Shown here piece after piece: positions 41,821 through 51,400 of a stretch of DNA of 61,940 nt. The position numbers were made by a program, and so were the translations under genes. Every line of letters starts with the position of its first letter. Positions within the stretch are counted from its first letter, which is position 1. Under the pieces are notes generated by a model, which worked only from the letters and a program-made list of their open reading frames with translations, ran no database searches and had not been told where the DNA came from. Source of the DNA: Flavobacteriales bacterium UBA4110 (GTDB lineage Bacteria; Bacteroidota; Bacteroidia; Flavobacteriales; Weeksellaceae); the NCBI GenBank assembly GCA_002383165.1, contig DFXK01000003.1, positions 132,187 to 194,126 on the forward strand, given 5' to 3'.

Positions 41821-43103
41821 AATTTTCTGAATTCTTGGTTAGAATCATACATTTCTGCCTGTTTTTTAGGATTAAAAGTCCGATCACGATTGTCATTTCC
41901 GACTCCGGCGAGATACATCCAGTTGCCGTAATTGCTGTGAACATCATAATCGATCAGCATTTCTTCAAAATACGCCGCTCCGATTCTCCAGTCCTGTTTT
42001 AGAATTTTGCAGAAGTAGGAAGCTACATTTTGGCGACCGCGATTGCTCATCCAGCCTGTATTTTTCAGTTCAAGCATATTGGCGTTCACGAAATCGGAAT
42101 CCGTTTCTCCAACTTTCCATTTTTGAATCAAATCTTCATTATTTTCAGCGAAATATTTTTGATGGTTAATTCCGCTTTTCCAGAAAATCAAGTCTTTGTA
42201 TTGTAAAGAAATATATCTGAAAAAATCCCGCCACAGCAATTCAAAAATCAGCCAGTAAGTCGAATCATTGGCTCCGAATTCCTTTTCATATTTTTTTATT
42301 TCGTGGTAAATGGTTACCGCAGAAAGACTTCCATCCGATAGACAAGCCGAAAATTTTGAACTGTAATCTGTTCCCACCAAACCGTTTCGGGTTTGCTTGT
42401 ACTGACTCAAATTTTCCGTTTCTGAAAAATAATGATGCAGTCTTTTCAAAGCTTCACTTTCTCCGCCCGAGAAAGGAAATGCAGTTCTTTTATCCGTTTC
42501 AAAATCTTCAAAACCGAGCGATTTTAACGAAATGGTATCAGTTTTAAAATGAATTTCCGATTTATTGTAAATCAAATTTTCCGATTCAAATTCGGGACGA
42601 ATCAATAGATTTTTTTCTATTTTCTGCCTGAACGTGGTAAAAAGCATCGGAATCTTATCCAAATTCTTAAAAACAAAAAGCGGATTAAGCAAAAACTGCG
42701 AATACGATTTTTCCCAATTGGCGTTTGGAATTGCTTTTTCAACTTTAGCTTGTAAATCGACTTCCTCCTTTGTCCATTCATCCTGACAGAAAATCTTCAC
42801 GATTTCAAATTCCTCGGAAATTTCTTTGAAAACATCTTCCGTTTTGCTGTATCTGAATGAAAAAGGAATTTTCTGTTTCGCTAAATTTTGCTTTAAATTT
42901 TCCACACTTTCCACCAGAAATTTCGCACGGTATTTTCCGATTTTTCTGAAACCGAATTGTTTTTGAGCAAAAAATTCAGCATCAAAAACGTACACTGCAA
43001 GAACAGGTAAATCTTCCTGCATCGCTTTGTATAAGGATTCTGAATCTCTCGTTCTCAAATCTTTGGTGAACCAGAGGATGTTGATTTTTTGTTTTTCCGG
43101 CAT
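41805..43103 (-). CDS. Cryptochrome-DASH family photolyase
   Basis: 432 residues from the ATG at 43103 (MPEKQKINILWFTKDLRTRD); the longer frame to 43145 overlaps the DUF2256 gene. The N-terminal antenna domain and the FAD-binding domain (LLWRDFFRYISLQY; GWMSNRGRQNVASYF; YDVHSNYGNWMYLAGVGNDNR in pieces) match the CRY-DASH family. They repair cyclobutane dimers in single-stranded or looped DNA and may sense blue light. Part of the co-directional photoprotection cluster. Confidence 0.93.
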   Translation of the reverse strand: MPEKQKINILWFTKDLRTRDSESLYKAMQEDLPVLAVYVFDAEFFAQKQFGFRKIGKYRAKFLVESVENLKQNLAKQKIPFSFRYSKTEDVFKEISEEFEIVKIFCQDEWTKEEVDLQAKVEKAIPNANWEKSYSQFLLNPLFVFKNLDKIPMLFTTFRQKIEKNLLIRPEFESENLIYNKSEIHFKTDTISLKSLGFEDFETDKRTAFPFSGGESEALKRLHHYFSETENLSQYKQTRNGLVGTDYSSKFSACLSDGSLSAVTIYHEIKKYEKEFGANDSTYWLIFELLWRDFFRYISLQYKDLIFWKSGINHQKYFAENNEDLIQKWKVGETDSDFVNANMLELKNTGWMSNRGRQNVASYFCKILKQDWRIGAAYFEEMLIDYDVHSNYGNWMYLAGVGNDNRDRTFNPKKQAEMYDSNQEFRKLWLKQ

Positions 43104-43210
43104 CTTTCGCTGCAATATTTTACTTCGTCCCAGTTTTTCTTCCACTTTTTCCGCCAGTTAAAAGGCAGTCCGCAGACTTCACAGATTTTGGAGGCTAATC
43201 CTGAAGGCAT
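43055..43210 (-). CDS. DUF2256 small zinc-finger-like protein
   Basis: 51 residues, ATG at 43210. The signature CEVCGLPFNWRKKWKKNWDE followed by VKYCSERC is the DUF2256 CxxC...CxxxC pattern. DUF2256 genes are regularly adjacent to photolyase/cryptochrome genes. The frame overlaps the start of cry-DASH by 49 bases. The four Cys probably bind zinc; the role in light response is unknown. Confidence 0.88.
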   Translation of the reverse strand: MPSGLASKICEVCGLPFNWRKKWKKNWDEVKYCSERCRKNKKSTSSGSPKI

Positions 43211-43287
43211 ATTTTTATTAAATTTTAGTAGTAGCTCAATTTCTATTTGGTTAAAGTTTTAATTTTGATTGTCATTAAATATCTTTA

Positions 43288-43442
43288 ATTAACAGGTCGC
43301 TCCTACGGAGCTTCCTTTTTACGGCTCTCTACTTTCTATTAACAGTGCATTCCTACGGAATTTTATAATGCTCCGATAGGAGCTGACTGTTAATAGCTAA
43401 CGTTTTTATATGATATGAGCTCCGTAGGAGCGACCTGTTAAT
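43288..43442. repeat. Nested inverted repeat with perfect 25-base arms
   Basis: The arm at 43288-43312 (begins ATTAACAGGTCGCTCC) is the exact reverse complement of 43418-43442. Inside, a second pair (CTATTAACAGT ... ACTGTTAATAG) and GCATTCCTACGGA / TCCGATAGGAGC form an inner hairpin. It lies in the gap between the DUF2256 and ABC1 kinase genes and looks like a REP/MITE-like element; no coding content. Confidence 0.75.
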
Positions 43443-43559
43443 GATTCATTTATTCCCACAAAATCGTTTTCAAACCTTTCGGCTCTTTTAATAACCTGTA
43501 ATTCATCAAAATCTTTTGTGACTTTTGACTCCGTCGAATCTTCGATTTGCGGTTAAATA

Positions 43560-44876
43560 TCACTTACAATAATTTTTAAAATGATTAATCGCCACATCTT
43601 TCGCTTTCAGATCGTGCATCATATTATACAATCCGAAAAATGTTCTGTTCAGGTAAATAAAATGTCGGGAACCGCGGTTGGTATTCATTCCTTTCATATC
43701 ACTTGCTTTCGCATATTTCTGTCCCAGATCGGCAATTTCCTGAAAGAAAGACTCATCCGAGAAGTCAAATTTTTCCTGATTAAACGGTCTCGTAAACAAT
43801 TCCAGTAATTCGTAGAATAATTTGGCAAAAAACTCTTTTTCTTTTTCTGAATCTTCTGTCCGAAGAATCTCCAAGGTGAATAATTTCTCACGGAAAATTT
43901 CAGGATTTTTCAGATTTTCTTCTTTCGCCAATTCGAAATACGGAATGTAGAAATCTTCCGGAATCTCTTTGATACAGCCAAAATCGATGACCAATAATTC
44001 ATTATTTTCCGAAATCAGGAAATTTCCCGGATGCGGATCGGCGTGAACTTTTTTCAGAATATGCATCTGATACATATAAAAATCCCAAAGTGTCTGCCCG
44101 ATTTTATTCAAATCGTCCTGAGAATTCTGTTTTTTGGTAAATTCCGAAAAATGAATTCCCGACATCCATTCCATTGTGATGATTTTCTCACACGAATATT
44201 CCGGATAATAATGAGGGAATTTCACATTCGGAAGATGACTGCATTCTTCAGCAAAATGCTGACTTCGTTTCAGTTCCAGATTATAGTCAGTTTCTTCAAA
44301 CAACTTGTCTTCCACTTCCTGAAAATAAGATTCCGAACCTTCTTGTTTGATTTTGAACATTTTCATAGCAATCGGTTTTACCATTTTCAGGTCGCTCGAA
44401 ATGCTTTCTCTTACACCGGGATATTGGATTTTAACCGCCAGTTTTTTGCCGTCTTTTTTTGCAGTATGAACCTGTCCGATACTCGCGGCATTAACCGATT
44501 CGGCGGAAAATTCATCAAAAATATCTTCCGGATTTTTCCCGAAATATTTTCTGAATGTTTTCTTCACCAAAGCACCCGACAAAGGCGGAACGGAAAACTG
44601 CGAAAGTGAGAACTTTTCTACATATTCCACCGGAAGAATATTTTTTTCCATACTCAGCATTTGAGCAACTTTCAGCGCAGAACCTTTTAATTCTTTTAAC
44701 GAATCGTAAATGTCTGCAGCATTGTCTTCGTGCAGAATTTTACGTGCCTCCTCTTCATCTTTCGTGATTTTATTTCCGTAATATTTCAGGTAGTTGACAC
44801 CGACTTTTGCTCCTGCTTTAAGCAGGCTGCTTGTCCGTTCCAATTTTCCTGTGGGGATTTTATTTAGTGTTTTCAT
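43560..44876 (-). CDS. ABC1/UbiB (AarF)-family kinase-like protein
   Basis: 438 residues. ABC1 signatures: the KxGQ-like helix ELKGSALKVAQMLSM near 60-75, the nucleotide-binding AVKIQYPGVRES, and the catalytic-loop HADPHPGNFLI followed by VIDFGCIKEIP. These atypical kinases act in isoprenoid-quinone synthesis or membrane lipid stress; in photolyase clusters they are likely part of the photooxidative response. The preceding TetR-type gene ends one base before it starts. Confidence 0.92.
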   Translation of the reverse strand: MKTLNKIPTGKLERTSSLLKAGAKVGVNYLKYYGNKITKDEEEARKILHEDNAADIYDSLKELKGSALKVAQMLSMEKNILPVEYVEKFSLSQFSVPPLSGALVKKTFRKYFGKNPEDIFDEFSAESVNAASIGQVHTAKKDGKKLAVKIQYPGVRESISSDLKMVKPIAMKMFKIKQEGSESYFQEVEDKLFEETDYNLELKRSQHFAEECSHLPNVKFPHYYPEYSCEKIITMEWMSGIHFSEFTKKQNSQDDLNKIGQTLWDFYMYQMHILKKVHADPHPGNFLISENNELLVIDFGCIKEIPEDFYIPYFELAKEENLKNPEIFREKLFTLEILRTEDSEKEKEFFAKLFYELLELFTRPFNQEKFDFSDESFFQEIADLGQKYAKASDMKGMNTNRGSRHFIYLNRTFFGLYNMMHDLKAKDVAINHFKNYCK

Positions 44877-45536
44877 TTAGTTTTTCTTTAATGTTTCTTT
44901 AAATAAAAACTTCCCGAGGTCAGCCAGTTTTCTCAATGGCTCGTTATCCATCAGTTCAAAACCCGTATCGACGGTTTTTTCGATGAAAATATCCGTTTTT
45001 TCAAAATCGGGAGAAGTGTCTTTTTTCCAAAAATCAATAGCGGAAACCAAATGGAGCCAAAGTGCCTCCTGTCTCGATTTTTCGTTGAATTTTCGGATGT
45101 CTTCCTTCGCTTTTTCAATCATTTCCCACTCTTTGAAATCGAGCGTGTTAACAAATTGTTTATGGGTTTCTCTAAGATTCTGAAGCGTTTTGATATTCTG
45201 GATTTTAGTGCTTCCTAAAATAGATAAAACTAAAGAACGGTTCATCGTCATATTTTCAAAGAAAATGTAATAGACATTCAGGAGTTTTTCTTTTGTTGTA
45301 ATTTCCATCGAAAAATTAACTTCCGAAGCGAGCTCCAGAGATTTCGTGAAAAGATGATTCAATATTTCTCTTTCAATTTGCTCGAATCCTGAGAAATAGT
45401 GATAAAATTCTTTCTCTTCAAAATTATTTTCTTTAGCAAAAAGATAAACGTTTTTCGGTTTTTCTCCGTGATTTAGAAGATAATCTCCGTATAATTCAAA
45501 TATTTTTTCCTGCGTGATATTGGCTTGTTCTTGCAT
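44877..45536 (-). CDS. TetR/AcrR-type transcriptional regulator
   Basis: 219 residues. The N-terminal HTH (about 8-55) reads ITQEKIFELYGDYLLNHGEK, then VYLFAKENNFEEKEFYHYFS, the TetR layout. The C-terminal ~160 residues are helical (ligand/dimer domain). It is first in its operon, directly upstream of the ABC1 gene, and divergent from ribA. A perfect 6+2+6 palindrome lies in its promoter region, as expected for autoregulation. Confidence 0.85.
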   Translation of the reverse strand: MQEQANITQEKIFELYGDYLLNHGEKPKNVYLFAKENNFEEKEFYHYFSGFEQIEREILNHLFTKSLELASEVNFSMEITTKEKLLNVYYIFFENMTMNRSLVLSILGSTKIQNIKTLQNLRETHKQFVNTLDFKEWEMIEKAKEDIRKFNEKSRQEALWLHLVSAIDFWKKDTSPDFEKTDIFIEKTVDTGFELMDNEPLRKLADLGKFLFKETLKKN

Positions 45537-45555
45537 AATAGAATTTATTTATTGA

Positions 45556-45604
45556 CAAATTTAGTAAATAAATTTACATTTAATTAAAATAAAGTATAAA
45601 TTTG
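45556..45604. promoter_or_regulatory. Divergent promoters and candidate TetR operator
   Basis: A -7 box TAAATTTG on minus (45563-45556) serves the TetR-ABC1 genes, and TAAATTTG on plus (45597-45604) serves ribA, 29 bases before its ATG. Between them is GTAAAT-AA-ATTTAC (45564-45577). Binding there could control both directions. Confidence 0.6.
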
Positions 45605-45633
45605 TACTATATAAACCATTTAATTTTTGAATT

Positions 45634-46224
45634 ATGTTGACAATACAGGCACAATCGAATATCCCTACAGATTTTGGTAAGTTTACTGTTTATGCATTCT
45701 CAGAACACGAAGAAGACTGGAATCCGCACTTGGTTTGGGTGGCAGAAAATACAGATTTCAGCAAAACAGTAAACGTGCGTTTTCACTCGGAATGCATCAC
45801 AGGCGAGATTTTTCATTCTAAAAAATGTGAATGCGGACAGCAATTGGATGCTGCAATGAAATATATGTCGGAAAACGGAGGAATGATTATTTACCTTCGG
45901 CAGGAAGGCAGAAATATCGGAATCATCAACAAATTGCGAGCTTATGCTCTTCAGGAAAAAGGTTTTGATACCGTGGAAGCAAATTTAAAATTAGGATTGC
46001 CTGCAGACGGGAGAAATTTTGATGTAGCGGTGGAAATGCTGAAGATTCTGAATGTGAAAGAAATTAATCTGCTGACGAACAATCCTGATAAGCTTAAATC
46101 TCTGGAAAACAGCGGAATTATTCTCAATCATAGAGTTCCTTTGGAAATAGAATCGAATGACGTGAATGAAAGTTATCTTTCAAAAAAGAAAGATTATTTC
46201 GGACATCTTTTAGAAAAGGTATAA
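45634..46224 (+). CDS. ribA: GTP cyclohydrolase II
   Basis: 196 residues, normal for a stand-alone RibA. Zinc ligands lie in ECITGEIFHSKKCECGQQ; the catalytic segment YLRQEGRNIGI and the late LLTNNPDKLKSLENSGI are intact. It starts riboflavin synthesis from GTP. Most flavobacteria have a bifunctional RibBA elsewhere, so this copy, beside photolyase genes and a TetR regulator, probably raises flavin supply for FAD-dependent photolyases (inference). Confidence 0.93.
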   Translation: MLTIQAQSNIPTDFGKFTVYAFSEHEEDWNPHLVWVAENTDFSKTVNVRFHSECITGEIFHSKKCECGQQLDAAMKYMSENGGMIIYLRQEGRNIGIINKLRAYALQEKGFDTVEANLKLGLPADGRNFDVAVEMLKILNVKEINLLTNNPDKLKSLENSGIILNHRVPLEIESNDVNESYLSKKKDYFGHLLEKV

Positions 46225-46271
46225 TTTTCTCATTTGCTGCTAAATAATTTCCACTTACCAAATCCAAACTT

Positions 46272-47705
46272 ATGAAAAAAATTCTTCTTACGGGAGCTAC
46301 CGGATACATCGGAAAACGAATGATAAACGTAATCGCAGCACAAGGTTATCAGGTCATCTGCTGTTGCAGGGATAAAAACCGGTTTTCTAAAAGTGTGGAT
46401 ATTGCTGATGCCCAGATTGAAGTGGTGGAAGTGGATTTTCTGAAACCCGAAACGCTGGAAAATATTCCAAAAGATATTTCCGGGGCGTATTATCTGATGC
46501 ATTCGATGAGCAACAGCAACGATTATGCGGAAAGTGAAAAACAATGCGCCATTAATTTTTCAAATTATATCGAAAAAACCGAATGCAAACACATCATTTA
46601 TCTTTCGGGTTTGGCTAATGAAAAAGAGTTATCAGAACATTTAAGTTCAAGGTTTGAAGTTGAAAAAATCCTGATGAAATGTAAAGTTCCGGCAACGGTT
46701 TTGAGAGCGGGAATTATCATTGGTTCAGGAAGTGCATCGTTCGAAATCATAAGAGATTTGGTGGAAAAATTACCGGTAATGGTCGCTCCCAAATGGCTTC
46801 ACACGAAATGTCAGCCGATAGGAATAGCCAATGTTCTGGATTTTCTGATTTTTACTTTATTTAAAGAAGAGGCATATCACAAAAATTTTGATATCGGATG
46901 TGATAATGTTTTGACCTACAAAGAAATGCTTTTGGAGTTTGCCAAAATCAGAGGACTGAAAAGAAAAATTTTCACCGTTCCTGTAATGACTCCGAAATTG
47001 TCGTCTTATTGGCTGTATTTTATTACTTCAACATCCTATAATTTAGCTTCTGCTTTGGTCGGTAGTATGAAAATTGAAGTCGTTTGCAGACCGGAAAGTC
47101 TTGCGGAAATTAAACAGATTACCGGAGTTCAGCCTTTTTCTTATGATACAGCTCTGAGAAGAACGCTGGCTAAAATTCAAGACAACGAAATTGCCTCTAG
47201 CTGGAAAGACAGTTTTATCAGCAGCAGAAGCGATTCCAGCCTGAAAGATTATCTTGATGTTCCGAAATACGGTTGCTTTGTTGATTTAAGATCAGAAAAA
47301 TATGATGACCGCGAAAAATGTATGAGCAGGGTTTTTTCTTTAGGCGGCGCAAACGGATGGTACGGTCAAAGTCTCTGGAGAGTTCGCGGATTTATGGATT
47401 TATTGGTTGGCGGACCTGGATTGAGACGAGGAAGAACACATCCGGAAAATCTCCACGAAGGCGATGCCCTAGATTTTTGGCGGGTTTTGTATGCTAATAA
47501 AGAAGAAGGAAAACTTATTCTCTTCGCTGAAATGAAACTTCCCGGAGAAGCGTGGCTGATGTTTAAAGTTTACAAAGGAAAGCTTTGGCAAAAAGCGGTT
47601 TTTCGGCCTCACGGATTAACGGGAAGACTCTATTGGTATTCTGTTCTACCGTTTCACGGAATTATTTTTAAAGGAATGGTGAGAAGGTTGGCAAAAGGTG
47701 TTTAA
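46272..47705 (+). CDS. SDR-DUF2867 fusion protein
   Basis: 477 residues. An N-terminal NAD(P)-binding Rossmann domain (LLTGATGYIGKRM; about 1-290, with YLMHSMS and IIYLSGLANE) is joined to a C-terminal DUF2867 domain (about 320-477: WYGQSLWRVRGFMDLLVGGPG, then HEGDALDFWRV and LFAEMKLPGEAWLMFKV). Such fusions occur in light-induced photolyase regions. It starts 47 bases after ribA, so they may be one operon. Substrate unknown. Confidence 0.9.
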   Translation: MKKILLTGATGYIGKRMINVIAAQGYQVICCCRDKNRFSKSVDIADAQIEVVEVDFLKPETLENIPKDISGAYYLMHSMSNSNDYAESEKQCAINFSNYIEKTECKHIIYLSGLANEKELSEHLSSRFEVEKILMKCKVPATVLRAGIIIGSGSASFEIIRDLVEKLPVMVAPKWLHTKCQPIGIANVLDFLIFTLFKEEAYHKNFDIGCDNVLTYKEMLLEFAKIRGLKRKIFTVPVMTPKLSSYWLYFITSTSYNLASALVGSMKIEVVCRPESLAEIKQITGVQPFSYDTALRRTLAKIQDNEIASSWKDSFISSRSDSSLKDYLDVPKYGCFVDLRSEKYDDREKCMSRVFSLGGANGWYGQSLWRVRGFMDLLVGGPGLRRGRTHPENLHEGDALDFWRVLYANKEEGKLILFAEMKLPGEAWLMFKVYKGKLWQKAVFRPHGLTGRLYWYSVLPFHGIIFKGMVRRLAKGV

Positions 47706-47767
47706 GATTTTTTGAAATGATGTAATATAGATTCATTCTTAACGAAACATTTTATAATTTTGCAGAA

Positions 47768-48151
47768 GTGAAAAAACTGATTTCAATACTATTGCTTAGT
47801 TTATACTTGGTTTCTACAACCGAGCTTTATCAGTTTTTGAAAATTCCGATTCTTATTGAACATTATCTGGAACACAAACAAGACAATCCGAAACTCACCA
47901 TCGGATCATTCTTCAAAATCCATTATGACAATCCGGTTAAAGATTCAGATTATACCAAAGATCAGCAATTGCCGTTTGTTTCGCACGCAGCGCATCTTAT
48001 CATCGTATGTACGCCTGCGACACCTTTTATATTTCAGTTGTCCGATAAAGAATCCAATCCAATTATTAAATCCAAACAGACTTTTTACAAAAGCATCTTT
48101 TACAATAAAGATATTCTCAATTCTATTTGGCAACCGCCGAAATTTTGTTGA
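47768..48151 (+). CDS. Secreted hypothetical protein upstream of an HME-RND system
   Basis: 127 residues from a GTG. Signal-like N-terminus (LISILLLSLYLVSTTELYQF), then a His-containing segment (LEHKQDNPKLTIGSFFKIHYD, HAAHLIIVC). No motif known to me. A degraded copy of this gene lies 6.5 kb downstream (54220-54437), after the CzcA-type operon, so the RND operon is bracketed by an intact and a decayed copy. A role linked to metal efflux is inferred from context only. Confidence 0.75.
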   Translation: MKKLISILLLSLYLVSTTELYQFLKIPILIEHYLEHKQDNPKLTIGSFFKIHYDNPVKDSDYTKDQQLPFVSHAAHLIIVCTPATPFIFQLSDKESNPIIKSKQTFYKSIFYNKDILNSIWQPPKFC

Positions 48152-48467
48152 TTTTTTTCTGAATTCCTCTCAAATATCACTTTGGGATATTTCTGATACT
48201 TATTGGTAAATTTTATACACGTTTTTATTTGGGCAGCTTAATCCGCCCTCCGTTCTCGCTTTTTGTAATTTTGCCATAGCTTTTCCAACCGAAAAATTAC
48301 AAAAGAGCTCCACTCAAATCGAGGAACGAGATTCGCCGATTCAAAACTTAAAGGTAAAAGAATGAGGCACTTCGGGCTGCAAACCAGTATAAATTCCAGT
48401 GCGTAAAACAGGCATTAATTGGTATCAGACCATTATTATTTATTCATAATAAGCTCCACAAAACATT
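48152..48467. other. Intergenic gap before czcA-like gene
   Basis: 316 bases. It contains the second dispersed palindromic element (listed separately) and, from 48340 to the start codon, an AT-rich region that must contain the promoter of the RND operon. I saw no clear riboswitch. Confidence 0.5.
48242..48315. repeat. Dispersed palindromic element, copy 2
   Basis: The ends TCCGCCCTCCGTTCTCGCTT and AAAAGAGCTCCACTC are the reverse complement of the ends of the element at 23459-23569, but the hairpin inside (TTTTGTAATTTT / AAAAATTACAAAA) is different. Confidence 0.62.
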
Positions 48468-51400
48468 ATGCTTACAAAAATCATTGAGTTTTCTGTAAAG
48501 AACAAACTCATCATTGCACTGTTGATTTTAGGATTGATAGGCATAGGTTCCTATCAGGTCACCAAACTTCCGATAGACGCCGTTCCCGATATCACCAACA
48601 ATCAGGTTCAGGTCATCACCATTGCTCCTTCGTTTGGCGCAACAGACATCGAAAGACTCGTGACGTTTCCCATAGAACAGGCGAACAATAACATTTCAGG
48701 ATTAAAAGAAATCCGCAGTTTTTCCCGTTTCGGTTTATCGCTCGTTACCATCGTCTTTGAGGATGATATTGATATTTACTGGGCAAGACAGCAGGTATCG
48801 GAAAGGCTACAGCAGGTTCAGACCCAGATTCCGCAGGGAATCGGAACCCCCGAATTAGGTCCTATTTCCACAGGTTTAGGCGAAATTTTCCAGTATGTGA
48901 TCCGTCCCGAAAAAGGTTACGAGAAAAAATACAATATTACAGAACTTCGTACCATTCAGGACTGGATCGTGAGAAGGCAGCTTCTCGGTGTAAAAGGCGT
49001 TGCCGAAGTCAGCAGTTTCGGAGGAAAACTGAAACAATACGAAATTGCCGTAAATCCCGACAGATTAAACGCTTACGGAATCAACATCAACGATGTTTTT
49101 GATGCGTTAAACACCAATAACCAGAATACAGGAGGAGCTTATATCGAAAAAGGTCCTACCGTTTTATACATCCGAAGCGAAGGTCTGATTGGAAATATTG
49201 AAGACATCAAAAATATTGCAATTGCTTCCAAAACCAATGAAATTCCATTGTTCATAAGAGATGTTGCAGAGGTGAAAACCAGCTTTGCAACACGCTACGG
49301 TGCAATGACGTTCAACGATCAGGGCGAAGTTTCCGGAGCAGTAGTGATGATGCTGAAAGGCGAAAACAGCAATCAGGTTATTAAAAACGTGAAAGAAAAA
49401 ATCGCACAGATCCAGAAAACCCTTCCGAGAGGAGTAGTAATAGAACCGTTCCTGGATCGTACCAAAATGGTAAACAACGCCATCGGAACCGTAAAGAAAA
49501 ACCTTACAGAAGGCGCGTTGATCGTTGTTTTTGTACTGGTTTTGTTCCTCGGCAATGTACGCGCTGGATTGCTCGTTGCTTCCGTAATTCCTCTCGCAAT
49601 GCTTTTTGCCATCTGTATGATGAATCTTTTCGGAGTCAGCGGAAACCTGATGAGTCTCGGTGCATTGGATTTCGGATTGATTATTGACGGTGCGGTGATT
49701 ATTGTAGAATCGGTACTGCATCAGTTCAGCCATAATTCAAAATTCAAAAAAATATTCTCCGTTGAAAAAAAAGAAATGGACACCATTGTTACCGATTCTG
49801 CCGGAAAAATGATGAACAGTGCTGTCTTCGGTCAGATCATAATCCTGATTGTTTATCTTCCCATTCTTACCTTACAGGGAATTGAAGGGAAAATGTTCAA
49901 ACCAATGGCTCAGACGGTAGCTTTCGCTTTATTAGGCGCATTTTTATTGTCGTTAACTTACATTCCAATGATGAGTTCTTTGCTCTTGAGAAAAAGAAGT
50001 TCAAAACCGAATTTATCAGACCGAATGATGAAAAAGTTAGAGAAAATCTACCTGAAAACACTGCTTAAAATTTTAAGAATCCCGAAAATGGTATTCTCCA
50101 TCGTGGCTGTACTTTTCGTATTGGCGATTTTCATTCTGAGCAGAATGGGAGGAGAATTTATTCCTTCACTTGAAGAAGGAGATTTTGCCGTAGAAACCAG
50201 AGTTTTGCCAGGAAGTAATCTGAATACAACCATTGAAAGTACCCAAAAAGCAGCTCATATTCTGAAATCGAGATTTCCGGAAGTAGAGAAAGTGGTCACA
50301 AAAATCGGAAGCGGGGAAGTTCCTACAGATCCTATGCCGATGGATGCCGCCGATTTAATGGTGATTCTGAAAGACAAAAAAGAATGGACTTCTGCCTCTA
50401 CATTCGCGGAACTGGCAGATAAAATGACCAAAGAACTACAGGATGTTTCCGGTGTAACGGTAAGTTTTCAGTTTCCGGTGCAGATGCGTTTCAATGAACT
50501 GATGACAGGAGCAAGACAGGATGTCGTGGTGAAGATTTTCGGTGATGATCTGGAGGTGCTTTCCCAAAATGCCCAAAAACTGGGTAAAATTATTGAAACC
50601 GTTGACGGAGCGCAGAATCTTTACATCGAACCGATTGCAGGAATGCCGCAGGTAACCATAGAATATAACCGTCCTGTTATTGCCCAATATCATTTATCCA
50701 TTTCCGACATCAACCGGATTGTGAATGCTGCATTCGCAGGACAGAGTACAGGTCTCGTTTTCGAAGGCGAAAAGCGTTTCGATATGGTCGTTCGTCTCGA
50801 TTCCAAAGTCCGTAAAAATGTGGATGATATTAAAAATCTGCTGGTTCCGACCCCTTTCGGAAACCAGATTCCGCTTTCCCAGCTCGCAAAAGTTGAGGTA
50901 AAAAACGGTCCGAATCAGATACAGAGAGAAAATGCACAACGCAGAATTGTCGTTGGATTCAACATCAAAGGAAGAGACGTTCAGAGCATCGTTGAAGAAC
51001 TTCAGACTAAAGTCAACAAAGAGATAAAACTTCCGACAGGTTATTATATGACTTACGGAGGTTCTTTTGAAAACCTCAACAATGCAAAACAGCGTCTGAT
51101 GATTGCCGTTCCGGTAGCTTTGGCGCTTATTTTTGTAATGCTGTTCTTAGCATTCGGCTCAGTGAAAGAAAGTCTGCTGATTTACACCGCAATTCCACTG
51201 TCAATTATTGGCGGCGTATTTCTTTTGGCTTTGAGAGGAATGCCTTTCAGCATCAGTGCAGGAGTAGGGTTCATCGCCCTTTTCGGAGTGGCGGTTCTCA
51301 ACGGAATCGTTCTTATTTCAGAATTCAATAGATTATACAAAAGCGGAATCCGTAATATCGTAAGAATTGTAATTGATGGCGGAGAATCCAGACTTCGTCC

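Noticed and set aside
48340..48467. Possible riboswitch before the metal RND pump
   Set aside because: No conserved riboswitch core could be recognised; only AT-rich promoter-like sequence.
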